Part shown: one piece after another, positions 1-7,797 of the stretch
How the letters are laid out: the number at the start of each line of letters is the position of its first letter
How positions within the stretch are numbered: position 1 is the first letter of the stretch
Source: a virus
Length of the DNA stretch: 64,000 nucleotides
Strand: one strand, 5' to 3'
IMG/VR virus record: IMGVR_UViG_3300025929_000013
Coordinates: 44,848-108,847 of that record
Notes under the pieces: model-generated
The model's database searches: none
Told to the model about the DNA's origin: nothing
The model's input: the letters and a program-made list of their open reading frames with translations, nothing else
Made by a program: the position numbers and the translations under genes

Positions 1-1377
1 TCCGAACATGCGCGAGAGGAATCCGGTCTCCGCGCCGCTGGCCGCGCCGCGCTGGCTGACCTTGATCGTGAAGCCCGAGGTGTTCATGTCGCTGCGCAGC
101 TTCAGCAGCCTGCTGATATTCGCGCGGCCCCGCACCGTGCGGGAGTGGTCGCCCCCGCCCAGCAGCTCCTCCTCCCAGCGTTCGCGCAGGTAGTCGGCGG
201 TTTCGTGCTCCAGGATCAGCCGCAGCAGGGCGTCGAGCTGCTCCTCGGTGGACAGGTCGACCGGCACGTCGTACGCGCAGGCCGCCTTGGGTTCGTACTT
301 GGGGCACACGTCTTTGACGTAGCAGGTGTCGCAGGCTCTTAGGGTGCCGCCGGTGTTGCGCAGCAGGGGCAGTTCGCGGATCTCGCGGGCGCCGTCCTCG
401 TCGGTGCGCTCGTGCGCGAACTTCTCGACGCCGATGCCGGGAAGCGGCTCGACGGGGCGCTGGCGGGGGCCTGTAGTAACTATCGGGTTCCGCGCCCCAG
501 GGGGGTCGATCTCAACATCGTCCGGGTCGTTTTCCGTGTTCTGCCCGCAAGGCGTTTCGGGGGTGATGGTTACTTTGTTGACGGCTTCGAGCTGCTTGGT
601 CCATGCCCACAGGGATACCTTCAGTACCTCTGCGGTGTCGTCCTCCAGCACGGCCTGGGCGTCGAAACCGGCCATCTCAATCTCGGTTCGGTGCCGCCGA
701 CGCGCGACGTCCTTCTGCCGGGAGTGGTAGCGGCGCAGCTCCCCGCGGCTCCACACGACGGTGTCGCCGTATTGCGAGGGGCTGAGCCATGAGGTGGAGT
801 GCACGCTGTACCAGGGGATGGCGGCCATCACCGACGGCTTGGTCATCGCCAGTCCGAAGAGCTTGACCCCGTCGCGCGCGAGGGAGACCAGGGTGGGGGT
901 GAGGTCTCTGCCTTCGAGTTCGACGGCGGCCAGGGCGATGTTGCGGTGCCGCTCGGCCATGAGCATCAGCTCGGCGAGCCCGTCCTGGGGGTGCCAGACG
1001 GCGACCGCCTTGTCCCCCGCCAGATCCCTCAGGGTGTCGCGGTGGCTCCTAAGAAGCGCAGGGCCCAGGGCGAGGGCGTCCATCTCCAGGACGTAGTCGA
1101 CGGCGCCGGTGTTGTAGCCCACGAAGTCCTCGTAGCGCTCCACCAGTTCGCGCAGCTCGCTCTCGCCGGGGGGCGTGGGGGAGTTGTTGAGGCTGTAGGC
1201 GCCGGAGTCCAGCAGGATATTCTGGCCCGCGTCGAAATGCTCTGCGATGAGCCACGGCTTGGTGAATTTGACCTTGCGCGCCAGCCCGATGTAGCTCATC
1301 GCGACGTCGGGGATTTCCTGGTCGGCCAATAGCCGCCGCCAGGCGGAGACCTCAGCGCCCGCGAACCAGAGCCTCAT
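1..1377 (-). CDS. TGT/DpdA-like protein with C-terminal Cys cluster (partial)
   Basis: The gene starts at 1377 and runs off the left edge; about 459 codons are visible. The N-terminal half looks like a phage tRNA-guanine-transglycosylase-like (DpdA-type) fold: an AGAEV opening, LLDSGAYS near residue 55, an AVWHPQDG segment, and SVHSTSW near residue 190. DpdA enzymes put 7-deazaguanine bases into DNA. The visible C-terminal part has a CDTC...C...C cluster near residue 350 followed by a helical segment, a module usually seen as a separate phage protein. No queuosine-pathway genes (folE, queC, queD, queE) are seen in this window, so a base-modification role is inference. It follows the 139-aa gene by 2 nt. 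Confidence 0.5.
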   Translation of the reverse strand, partial: MRLWFAGAEVSAWRRLLADQEIPDVAMSYIGLARKVKFTKPWLIAEHFDAGQNILLDSGAYSLNNSPTPPGESELRELVERYEDFVGYNTGAVDYVLEMDALALGPALLRSHRDTLRDLAGDKAVAVWHPQDGLAELMLMAERHRNIALAAVELEGRDLTPTLVSLARDGVKLFGLAMTKPSVMAAIPWYSVHSTSWLSPSQYGDTVVWSRGELRRYHSRQKDVARRRHRTEIEMAGFDAQAVLEDDTAEVLKVSLWAWTKQLEAVNKVTITPETPCGQNTENDPDDVEIDPPGARNPIVTTGPRQRPVEPLPGIGVEKFAHERTDEDGAREIRELPLLRNTGGTLRACDTCYVKDVCPKYEPKAACAYDVPVDLSTEEQLDALLRLILEHETADYLRERWEEELLGGGDHSRTVRGRANISRLLKLRSDMNTSGFTIKVSQRGAASGAETGFLSRMFG

Positions 1378-1379
1378 GA

Positions 1380-1799
1380 TCAGTCTCCGGTGGAGGTGCC
1401 CAGGATCCGCCACGGCGTGGCTGGCGGCGCCGCGGTGATCCAGAAATTCGTCGCGATCGTCGGGTTACGCAGCAGCGCCTCCCACGCAGTGACCAGGGCC
1501 GTGTTGGAGAGGCTGGTGGCGACTTCGTAGTTCACCCGCGCCTGCTGCGGCGCAGGAGGGCGCCCCAGCTCGAAGTCGAGGCACCGTTCGAACTCCTCGT
1601 TCCATTTCTCCTTGTGTTCGGCCGCCTCGAACGCCTCCGGGTCGGCCAGCGCGACGTCGAAGATCGCGGCCAGTTTGCGGGCGACGCAGTCGCAGGCGCA
1701 GGTCGCCTCGGTGTACGGGGAGTCGCAGCAGGCGCAGACATCGCCGCAGGTCTCGACGCCGCGCGCGCAGTCGCAGTCTTCCAGGGTCGTCGCGGTCAT
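1380..1799 (-). CDS. Cys-rich hypothetical protein
   Basis: 139 aa. The first 40 residues hold nine cysteines in CDC, CACC and CACDC spacings, which suggests a zinc- or iron-sulfur-binding head. The rest is an ordinary acidic helical domain. The stop lies 2 nt before the next gene's ATG and the start abuts the previous gene, so it is in one operon with its neighbours. Function unknown. Confidence 0.75.
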   Translation of the reverse strand: MTATTLEDCDCARGVETCGDVCACCDSPYTEATCACDCVARKLAAIFDVALADPEAFEAAEHKEKWNEEFERCLDFELGRPPAPQQARVNYEVATSLSNTALVTAWEALLRNPTIATNFWITAAPPATPWRILGTSTGD

Positions 1800-2279
1800 C
1801 TATTCCTCCGTGGCTTTGGCGGCGCGCGCCATGGCGGACAGGTCGCGCTGGCGGTCCACCTCAGCCTCCAGCAGGTCCCAGGCGCTCGGGGTGGCGTTGA
1901 AGTCCGGGCGCCAGTGCGGGCGGGCGAAGGACGGCGACAGGAACGGCAGCACGGTGAATCCGTCGGCGAACGCGTGCGCGCAGCGGCGGGTGTCGGCGTC
2001 GATGACGAGGTCCAGGACGCCGGTGGTGCGCAGGGCGCCGAGGGTGCGCCGCAGTGTGCCGTCGCGCTGGTCCAGGCCGTGGATCTGGGTCAGCGTGATG
2101 TACCCGGGCAGCGCGTTGTATTTGAGCCAGTCCTCCAGCAGCTTGTCGCGCTGTTCGCTCAGCAGGTGCAGGCGGTGTTCCACCTCGACCAAGGCCTTAT
2201 AGAGGCCGGTTCCGGCGGGGATGGGGGCCTCCGACGAGGGCGCCTTCATGACGCCCTCGACGACCATCGCGATATTCAT
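1800..2279 (-). CDS. hypothetical protein
   Basis: 159 aa, ATG start. A central helical segment (residues 25-60, EVEHRLHLLSEQRDKLL) is likely coiled coil. No recognised domain. It lies 4 nt after the 130-aa gene and directly abuts the Cys-rich gene, so all are probably co-transcribed. Confidence 0.75.
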   Translation of the reverse strand: MNIAMVVEGVMKAPSSEAPIPAGTGLYKALVEVEHRLHLLSEQRDKLLEDWLKYNALPGYITLTQIHGLDQRDGTLRRTLGALRTTGVLDLVIDADTRRCAHAFADGFTVLPFLSPSFARPHWRPDFNATPSAWDLLEAEVDRQRDLSAMARAAKATEE

Positions 2280-2283
2280 GCGT

Positions 2284-2676
2284 CTAGTTCAGGCCGAGCT
2301 CGGTGGCCAGCTGCGCGTCGGCGGCCTGGCGCTGCATGGCGGCGGCGGTCTGCATGGAGGTGGCCACGATGCCCTGGATGAGCATGGAGTCGTGGATGCG
2401 CTCGCGCACATACCCGCAGGCCATGAGCATTTCCTGGATGCTGGCCGGGTGCTGCGGGGAGTACTTGGCCAGCGCGGCGAGGTCCTGGATGGCGACGGCG
2501 ACGCCGGGCTCGGTGACGACGACGAGGAACGCGGTGGGCACGCTCTGCCCGGCGGGGGTGCCGGTGGACTCGGCCAGCGCCTCCAGGTCGCGCCGGTCGC
2601 GCTCGCTCAGGCGCTCGAAGCGGGGGCTGCCGTTGGATCCGCCGCCGAGGGGGACGGCGCCCTGGGTGTTGGGCAT
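2284..2676 (-). CDS. hypothetical protein
   Basis: 130 aa. The ATG at 2676 is chosen over an upstream in-frame start because an AGGAG sits 7 nt before it and the previous gene ends at 2687. The C-terminal 50 residues are alanine- and glutamine-rich and helical. Function unknown. Confidence 0.7.
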   Translation of the reverse strand: MPNTQGAVPLGGGSNGSPRFERLSERDRRDLEALAESTGTPAGQSVPTAFLVVVTEPGVAVAIQDLAALAKYSPQHPASIQEMLMACGYVRERIHDSMLIQGIVATSMQTAAAMQRQAADAQLATELGLN

Positions 2677-2686
2677 GGGGATGCTC

Positions 2687-3187
2687 CTAGTTGTAGAGCC
2701 CTGCCTTGCGGCGGGCTGCTTCGACAACGAGTGAATGAACGGGGCAGAATTCGCAGAGATATCTGCTCAGCGAGCTGCGGAATTTGCCCATGCCCAGCTC
2801 TTTGCGCTCCTGCTGCGTGGCGGGCGTCAGCTTCTTGCGATCAGATTTGTATTCGTTGCACGCCGGGTTGCGGTGGTGCGCGGCCCAGCAGGCGAGGGCG
2901 TCCTCGGTGAAGGTGTCCCGCGTGGTGTAGAACTCCGGGTCCAGGCCCGTGTGTCCGCTGGCCTCGCGGATGCGCGCGACGATCGCCTCACGGGCGCAGG
3001 GGGAGTCCCAGAACCGCTTCTCGACCAGGTAGGTCAGGCCCTTGTGCGTCAGGCCGCTGCGCTCGGTGTGCCGGGTTTCTATCAGGTGCGCGAGGACTTC
3101 GTCCTGCTCAGGCGGCCCTTCATAGTCGGGCAGAGGCTCGACCGTGAGACAGTCGTCGCACCGCAGCAGCCTGATGTTCTCAGCCAT
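2687..3187 (-). CDS. zinc-ribbon-like hypothetical protein
   Basis: 166 aa. Possible metal ligands: CDDC at residues 10-13, CWAAHH...C near residue 100, and CEFCPVH near residue 145. The last pattern looks like an HNH- or zinc-type knuckle but lacks a clear nuclease core. It is the first gene of a unit preceded by a hairpin leader. Function unknown. Confidence 0.7.
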   Translation of the reverse strand: MAENIRLLRCDDCLTVEPLPDYEGPPEQDEVLAHLIETRHTERSGLTHKGLTYLVEKRFWDSPCAREAIVARIREASGHTGLDPEFYTTRDTFTEDALACWAAHHRNPACNEYKSDRKKLTPATQQERKELGMGKFRSSLSRYLCEFCPVHSLVVEAARRKAGLYN

Positions 3188-3258
3188 GTGTCATCCGAGG
3201 GTCGCGAAAGAGAGCGGCGACATTCCCTCGGAGACGGGGCGATTCGAGATCCACTCTA
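3188..3258 (-). promoter_or_regulatory. leader: TAGAGT motif plus hairpin
   Basis: TAGAGT (3253-3258) lies about 66 nt before the start at 3187. A hairpin follows with outer stem CCGAGGG/CCCTCGG (3195-3201 with 3225-3231) and an inner GTCGC/GCGAC stem. This matches the leader design seen before many other genes here. Confidence 0.45.
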
Positions 3259-3270
3259 GCAGCGGTACGG

Positions 3271-4380
3271 CTATGCGGCGGCGGTCAGCTGACCCCAGGT
3301 CACCGGGCCGATCACACCGTCCTGCGCGATCTTGCGCGCGCCCTGGAAGCGCTTGGTCGCGGCGGCGGTGTGCGGGCCGTAGACGCCGTCGATCCCGGCG
3401 GGGTCGAAGCCGAGCAGCCAGAGCATGGCCTGGGCGCGCTGCACGTGGGCGCCCTGGCTCCCGCTGGCCAGGATGAGGCCGGGGTAGTGCAGATCGACAC
3501 GGTGGGCGCCGAGGCAGCCCCAGGTGATCGGGCCGACGACGCCGTCCACGGCCAGGTCCCAGGCGCCCTGCGCGTGCTGCACGGCGGCCAGGGTGCGGAA
3601 GCCGAACTGCCCGTCGATGCCCTGGCTGTCATAGCCCAGGGCCGAGAGCAGACTCTGTGCGGCGCGCACGTCGTCGCCGCCCATGCCGATGCTCAGGGTG
3701 CGGTGCACGCCGGTGGTGTTGGGCACGGCGTCGGTGACCGGCTCGCCGAGCATGGCCGCGAACTCGGCCGCGGTGCCGCGGTAGGCGTTGAAGTCGACCT
3801 TCTGGCCCTGCTCATTGGCGGCGTCGGTGTACTGCCACAGCGCCGGTGTCATGCCGCCGTAGGGATTCCAGCCCACGCCGCCGTCTCCGCCGTCCGCCTC
3901 GTACTGGGACAGGCCCGTGCCCGCGGCGCCGGGGTAGTTGGAGGAGATCAGGAACATCCCGCGATCGCGCAGGGGCTTCAGGTCGACCGAGCCCCAGTAC
4001 TGCTGCCAGTACCATTTGGGCAGGTAGAGCAGCTTGATGCGCAGGCCGCGGGCGTGGGCCTCGTCGATGATGTTGCAGACCAGTGCGAGGCTGGGGGCCT
4101 TGCCTGCCACGACCTCCACGTCCAGCATGCCCGGCAGGCTCTTGTCCCCGACGTGGTTGGCCATGTTCTGGGCCTGGGCTGCGGCGGAGTCGGCGACCGT
4201 GGCGAAGTGGTACCAGATGCCCGGCCTGCCCGCCTTGGTGACCTGCGCCATCCACGCCGGGTAGAACGGATCTACGTAAGACGCGCCCTGCGTCGCCTTG
4301 ACCAGGTAGAAGTCGCCGTCCGGCAGGGGCAGTACGAGTCCCTGCTGGTAGCTGGCGATGTCCGGTCCGCGCAGTGTCAT
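3271..4380 (-). CDS. endolysin: GH25 muramidase with two peptidoglycan-binding domains
   Basis: 369 aa. Residues 5-200 match a glycosyl hydrolase 25 lysozyme: GPDIASYQQG at the N-terminus, the DxE catalytic pair D87/E89 in GMLDVEV, and a late WQYT strand. Two PG_binding_1 repeats follow (about 225-285 and 295-365), each with the GxDGxxGxxT...Q pattern. It should cut the glycan backbone of host peptidoglycan at lysis. No signal peptide is seen, so export would need a holin. The start at 4380 is preferred over an in-frame ATG at 4413 because GGGGG lies 7 nt upstream. That ribosome-binding site sits inside a long hairpin. Confidence 0.93.
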   Translation of the reverse strand: MTLRGPDIASYQQGLVLPLPDGDFYLVKATQGASYVDPFYPAWMAQVTKAGRPGIWYHFATVADSAAAQAQNMANHVGDKSLPGMLDVEVVAGKAPSLALVCNIIDEAHARGLRIKLLYLPKWYWQQYWGSVDLKPLRDRGMFLISSNYPGAAGTGLSQYEADGGDGGVGWNPYGGMTPALWQYTDAANEQGQKVDFNAYRGTAAEFAAMLGEPVTDAVPNTTGVHRTLSIGMGGDDVRAAQSLLSALGYDSQGIDGQFGFRTLAAVQHAQGAWDLAVDGVVGPITWGCLGAHRVDLHYPGLILASGSQGAHVQRAQAMLWLLGFDPAGIDGVYGPHTAAATKRFQGARKIAQDGVIGPVTWGQLTAAA

Positions 4381-4445
4381 GACAAACCCCCGGGCTTGTT
4401 CGAGTCTTTTCATCCATGCTCGAACGATTTCCCGGGGGTCTGTTA
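4381..4445 (-). promoter_or_regulatory. endolysin leader hairpin, RBS-sequestering
   Basis: A TAACAG motif (4440-4445) abuts a hairpin with outer stem 4386-4394 paired to 4431-4439 (9 bp, ACCCCCGGG type) and inner stem 4398-4404 paired to 4419-4425 (GTTCGAG/CTCGAAC). The 3' arm holds the GGGGG ribosome-binding site of the endolysin, so folding should lower translation. Control of lysis timing is inference. Confidence 0.55.
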
Positions 4446-4450
4446 GGTGC

Positions 4451-4627
4451 TTATTGCGGCGGGCGCCGGATACTCCAGCCGGTGCCGACGCCGAGCAGGT
4501 GCACCGCGAGGCAGAAGAGGCCAGCGAGCGCGAGGCTCAGCGGGCTGAACCAGGCGTTGGTCGACGTGCCGCTGCCGTTGATGATGAACGCGACGGCGAA
4601 CAGGATCGCTGCGATCAGTCCGAACAT
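4451..4627 (-). CDS. small membrane protein beside endolysin
   Basis: 58 aa with two hydrophobic segments (residues 1-17 and 28-48) and a short basic tail. The start overlaps the preceding gene's end region (stop at 4630, ATG at 4627). Being next to the endolysin makes a holin or antiholin role possible, but similar small two-TM proteins of unknown role occur elsewhere in actinophages. Confidence 0.65.
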   Translation of the reverse strand: MFGLIAAILFAVAFIINGSGTSTNAWFSPLSLALAGLFCLAVHLLGVGTGWSIRRPPQ

Positions 4628-4629
4628 GC

Positions 4630-4875
4630 TCAGCCCCAGGGGTCGGCGGGCGGGGTGGCGCAGTACGCCTGGGTGCGCACCGGGCCGCGGGTGGGGGCCT
4701 GCTTGACCTCGGCCTCGTGGATGCCGAAATATAGGTCGTGCAGGTCGCTACGGGATTCCTGGGTCATGGCGTCAACCTGGAGGCCGCCGCGGTCGCGCAC
4801 GACCTTCTTGTAGGTCCCGTCGGTCAATCCGCTGTCGAGCTCGCGGTTCATCGAGCGCAGCTGGGGCAGTCCCAT
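4630..4875 (-). CDS. hypothetical protein
   Basis: 81 aa. The ATG at 4875 is chosen because GAAAGGGGG precedes it; the in-frame extension upstream is proline/arginine-rich and reads as a shadow of the neighbouring gene. Mainly helical, no recognised domain. Confidence 0.6.
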   Translation of the reverse strand: MGLPQLRSMNRELDSGLTDGTYKKVVRDRGGLQVDAMTQESRSDLHDLYFGIHEAEVKQAPTRGPVRTQAYCATPPADPWG

Positions 4876-4876
4876 C

Positions 4877-5110
4877 TCACGCCCCCTTTCCAGGAGAGCC
4901 GGGGGCCGCGGGGACCTTGGGTGCGGCGGGCATGCGGGTGGCGATCGCGTGCTCCCCGGCGGCGACCTTGAACGTGGAGGCCTGCGAGACCGCGGCGGTG
5001 CTCGCCTGCTTGGCCCGGGGCCTATGGGTATGAATGGCGAAAGCACCGTTGTCACCGTTGCCTGTGTGGCGCGCGTCGAACGTCCCCTTCGGATGCGGCT
5101 TGACAGCCAT
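4877..5110 (-). CDS. hypothetical protein
   Basis: 77 aa. Its ATG overlaps the preceding stop (ATGTGATG). The protein is basic, histidine-containing and low in complexity, with an alanine/proline-rich end. Function unknown. Confidence 0.5.
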   Translation of the reverse strand: MAVKPHPKGTFDARHTGNGDNGAFAIHTHRPRAKQASTAAVSQASTFKVAAGEHAIATRMPAAPKVPAAPGSPGKGA

Positions 5111-5412
5111 CACATCACCCCCAGGGTCGGGTAGCTAGTGCCGCTGTATCCGGCCTGCGAGCCGGTGTAGTCCACGCGCGGCAGCGGGAACTTGGAGTCC
5201 ACCGCGAGCACGTCCGCGATGGTCGGCTGCTGGCACGGGCCGTATCCGAAGCGGGGCGGCGCGGGCTTGCCGATGTTCGCGATCGGCGGGCGGATCGCCT
5301 CGATCGCCGCGGTCGAGAGCCTGGCCTGGCCGCTCAGTGCGCGGCTGACCTGGTTCTCCTGCAAGCTCTGCCACGGCTTGGTGGTGTCGTAGACCGTATT
5401 CGAGTTCTGCAT
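5110..5412 (-). CDS. hypothetical protein
   Basis: 100 aa, ATG at 5412 (a GTG lies directly before it). Rich in proline, glycine and tyrosine toward the C-terminus, like small virion-associated proteins. It follows the 175-aa gene by 3 nt. Confidence 0.6.
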   Translation of the reverse strand: MQNSNTVYDTTKPWQSLQENQVSRALSGQARLSTAAIEAIRPPIANIGKPAPPRFGYGPCQQPTIADVLAVDSKFPLPRVDYTGSQAGYSGTSYPTLGVM

Positions 5413-5415
5413 CAC

Positions 5416-5943
5416 TTAGCTCCACGCCGGTCGCAGGTGCGCGAGCTGCGCGACCCGCCTGGGATTGGTCTGGCCGAGGGCGTTGGGGTCCTCGGGGTAG
5501 CTCACCTGCTTCATCCGGTACATCTCGGCCGGGCTGGCGGCCGGGACCTTGCCCAGGTGCGCCAGGCGCTCGACCTCGTTGCCGTGCGCGGTCCAGCGCT
5601 CGCCGCCGCGCTGCTGGGCCTCGATGCCGGACATCAGGTTCAGCTCGGGACGCCAGAAATAGTCGTTGAGGTCAATGCGCTCACCCTTGTGCACGCCGCG
5701 CTGGTACTGGCGCTGGGTCAGGCGACCCTGCACGTTGAGCATCACCCGGTCCTGGCGCCGGTCTATCAGGGTACCGATATAACCGTCTGGATACTGTGCC
5801 TGGGGGGCGCGGCCGGTCTGCATCATGCGCCGGGCGTCCTGGATGGAGCGCCCGCCGATCAGCGGCACGCCGCCGTTGGCGTTCTGGACGACAGAGCCCT
5901 GCTGACCCACGCCCATCGGCGGGTTGTACATCCAGTTCGGCAT
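5416..5943 (-). CDS. hypothetical protein
   Basis: 175 aa, ATG start. The N-terminus (MPNWMYNPPMG) and the extended, arginine/glutamine-rich middle suggest a structural or nucleic-acid-associated protein. No catalytic motif seen. Confidence 0.65.
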   Translation of the reverse strand: MPNWMYNPPMGVGQQGSVVQNANGGVPLIGGRSIQDARRMMQTGRAPQAQYPDGYIGTLIDRRQDRVMLNVQGRLTQRQYQRGVHKGERIDLNDYFWRPELNLMSGIEAQQRGGERWTAHGNEVERLAHLGKVPAASPAEMYRMKQVSYPEDPNALGQTNPRRVAQLAHLRPAWS

Positions 5944-5954
5944 GGGTCACCCCC

Positions 5955-6128
5955 TTACATCGAGGACTTGCGGGCCGCCTGGTCGGCGGTCGGCATGGGG
6001 CTGATCGGCGAGGCGCCCGGGGCAGGTGCCGGATGAGCGCGCACGCCCGGCTGGCCCTGTGCGGCGAGCGAGGTGGAGAACTGGTGCGGGCTGATCGGCG
6101 CGGCGCCGGAGGTGTCGTAGCCGGACAT
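5955..6128 (-). CDS. hypothetical protein
   Basis: 57 aa, Pro/Ala/Ser-rich and probably disordered. Its ATG overlaps the stop of the 108-aa gene (TGATG), which supports coupled translation. Confidence 0.5.
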   Translation of the reverse strand: MSGYDTSGAAPISPHQFSTSLAAQGQPGVRAHPAPAPGASPISPMPTADQAARKSSM

Positions 6129-6454
6129 CAGTTCGGCTCCGGACCGAGGCCGTCGAACCCGGCGCGCCAGGTGTCCTTCTGGCCGTGGCTGGAGGGCAGC
6201 ATGTAGACGTTGCGGCCCAGGCCCTCGGCGGGGGCGGGGTAGGCGCGGGTGGCGGTGACCACGTTGCAGGCGCCGGAGGTCTCCTTGGTCTGGGAGCGGC
6301 GGCCGACCGGCTGGCGGGTGGGGTCCTTGGTCTTGCCCGAGCCCTTCTTGGGCACGAGGGTGCCGCCCTTGACCCCGACGGCGCGCGAGGACGTGGCGTC
6401 CGAGGTGCCGATCAAGGGCCCCATCGGCGAGATCTCGTTGCGGCTCTTGGCCAT
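6128..6454 (-). CDS. hypothetical basic protein
   Basis: 108 aa, lysine- and glycine-rich (residues 25-60), probably extended. First gene of a unit that starts after a TATACT-containing gap. Function unknown. Confidence 0.6.
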   Translation of the reverse strand: MAKSRNEISPMGPLIGTSDATSSRAVGVKGGTLVPKKGSGKTKDPTRQPVGRRSQTKETSGACNVVTATRAYPAPAEGLGRNVYMLPSSHGQKDTWRAGFDGLGPEPN

Positions 6455-6519
6455 GGACGTGCCTCCGACATGAGCGGCCTAAGTGCGAGCGGGTGACGAT
6501 CGGCCCTGCCCACAGTATA
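6455..6519 (-). promoter_or_regulatory. candidate promoter, TATACT
   Basis: TATACT (6514-6519, minus strand) lies 60 nt before the start at 6454, the same distance as the TAACAC-like hexamers elsewhere. No good -35 element is seen. Confidence 0.4.
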
Positions 6520-6532
6520 AAGACGTGGATGC

Positions 6533-6850
6533 CTAAGCCGTGAGTGAGGCTTCGCGGCGGCGATCGCTGCCCCAGCCCCCGCCCACGGCCTCCACCCGGA
6601 AGCTCAGGGCGCTGACGCTGCCCTCGGCGACCTGCGCGTCGGTGAACGCGATCGTGGTGATCACTGTGAGGCCCCGCTGGGCGAGGTAGCCCTGGGCGAT
6701 GGGCACGGACTTCGCAGCCTGGTTCACGGCGCTCGGCCCGATGGCGCGCATCTCGACGGTGCGCCCGTCGGCCAGGGCGTGCGCGACCGCGCTGCCCAGC
6801 TCGACGGCGGGGGTTCCGCTCTTGACGCGGAAGACGCGCGGCGCGGCCAT
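6533..6850 (-). CDS. spoVS-like: SpoVS-like protein
   Basis: 105 aa, close to the usual length of stage V sporulation protein S (about 86-90 aa) plus a short tail. It shows the family's core: RVKSGTPAVELGSAVAHAL, then AIGPSAVNQAAKSVPIAQGYL and IAFTDAQV. SpoVS proteins are small Alba-like proteins linked to sporulation and septation control in Bacillus and actinobacteria. In a phage it could alter host development or bind nucleic acid; that role is inference. It has its own hairpin leader. Confidence 0.85.
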   Translation of the reverse strand: MAAPRVFRVKSGTPAVELGSAVAHALADGRTVEMRAIGPSAVNQAAKSVPIAQGYLAQRGLTVITTIAFTDAQVAEGSVSALSFRVEAVGGGWGSDRRREASLTA

Positions 6851-6922
6851 GGTGCTCCAAATCCGGTACTTCAGATACGAGTCCTTGTACTGAAGGTACG
6901 GCCGGGCCCTGCGGCGGTGTTA
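6851..6922 (-). promoter_or_regulatory. leader: TAACAC plus bulged hairpin
   Basis: TAACAC (6917-6922) overlaps the TAA stop of the upstream resolvase gene and lies 67-72 nt before the SpoVS start. A hairpin with CTTCAG/CTGAAG stem, extended by a bulged TAC/GTA stretch, lies between. Confidence 0.45.
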
Positions 6923-7504
6923 CGCCGCCCGCGCGGTGCGCTTCATCTCGGTGTGCGGCGTGAGGGTCTGGCGCATGCGCACGTCGCGCGGCTCGTCGCC
7001 GCGGGTGGACATCGCCTTGGCGATACGGGCGAGCACGTAGGCGTCGGCGGCGTTATCGGCCTGCGCCTTGGTCATCTCCTTGGCGAAGTCGATGCCCCAC
7101 AGGCCCTTGACGGAGGCGATGACGATGTCCTTGGGCGCGCGCCCGGTGCCGGAGACGAACTTCTTGAGCGTGGGCGGAGGCACGAGGGTGGGGTAGCACA
7201 CGGGGGAGTCCAGGGTCATGCGCAGCACGGTCTTGACCACCGCGCCCAGCTCCCCGGCCTCCTCGCGCCCGTGGCTGGCGCCGTAGGCGTAGCCCTCCAT
7301 GCACACGTGGGCGACGTAGTAGCCGTGGCGGGTGTGGGTGATCTGCTCGGTCAGCCAGCGGCCGATCGCGTTGAGCCGGTCGACGCCGCTGCCATAGCTG
7401 CCCGGGGGGAACGCGGTGACCGTGGTGGTGTGCCCGTGAGGCCGCAGGATGCTCAGGCCGAATCCGCTGTAAGACTGGTCGATGCCGATCCAGCACTCGC
7501 TCAC
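6920..7504 (-). CDS. RuvC-like Holliday junction resolvase
   Basis: 194 aa, GTG start overlapping the preceding stop. RNase H-fold motifs are visible in order: IGIDQSYSGFGLSIL at residues 6-20 (first Asp), VCMEGYAYG near residue 70 (Glu), and QADNAADAYVLA near residue 155 (paired Asp). It would resolve branched DNA before packaging, alongside the phage RecA and polymerase. Confidence 0.8.
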   Translation of the reverse strand: MSECWIGIDQSYSGFGLSILRPHGHTTTVTAFPPGSYGSGVDRLNAIGRWLTEQITHTRHGYYVAHVCMEGYAYGASHGREEAGELGAVVKTVLRMTLDSPVCYPTLVPPPTLKKFVSGTGRAPKDIVIASVKGLWGIDFAKEMTKAQADNAADAYVLARIAKAMSTRGDEPRDVRMRQTLTPHTEMKRTARAA

Positions 7505-7797
7505 GGCACGTCCCGGAATTTGGAGACGCTGTGGACGCGCATGTACAGCTCCGGTCCGAAGCGGCTTTCGACCGTGTCGAAATACACCTCGAAGCGCACC
7601 ACACGGCGCCCGAGCAGGCCCGCGCTCTCGTAGGAATGGCTGAGCATGCGCCCCAGGCTGTAGCGCAGGGCGTCGGGCACGCCGAACCGGTCTATGCGGT
7701 CGTCGAGGAACTCGGACGGAAAGACCTCGCGGCACACCATCAGCCCGTGGGGATCATCCTTCTCGGGCATGCGCACGGTGTCGTCGGGCACGATCAC
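7501..7797 (-). CDS. hypothetical protein
   Basis: 98 aa. The GTG at 7797 overlaps the previous stop and has GGAAGG about 8 nt upstream; a GTG at 7806 is also possible. No recognised domain. Confidence 0.6.
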   Translation of the reverse strand: MIVPDDTVRMPEKDDPHGLMVCREVFPSEFLDDRIDRFGVPDALRYSLGRMLSHSYESAGLLGRRVVRFEVYFDTVESRFGPELYMRVHSVSKFRDVP

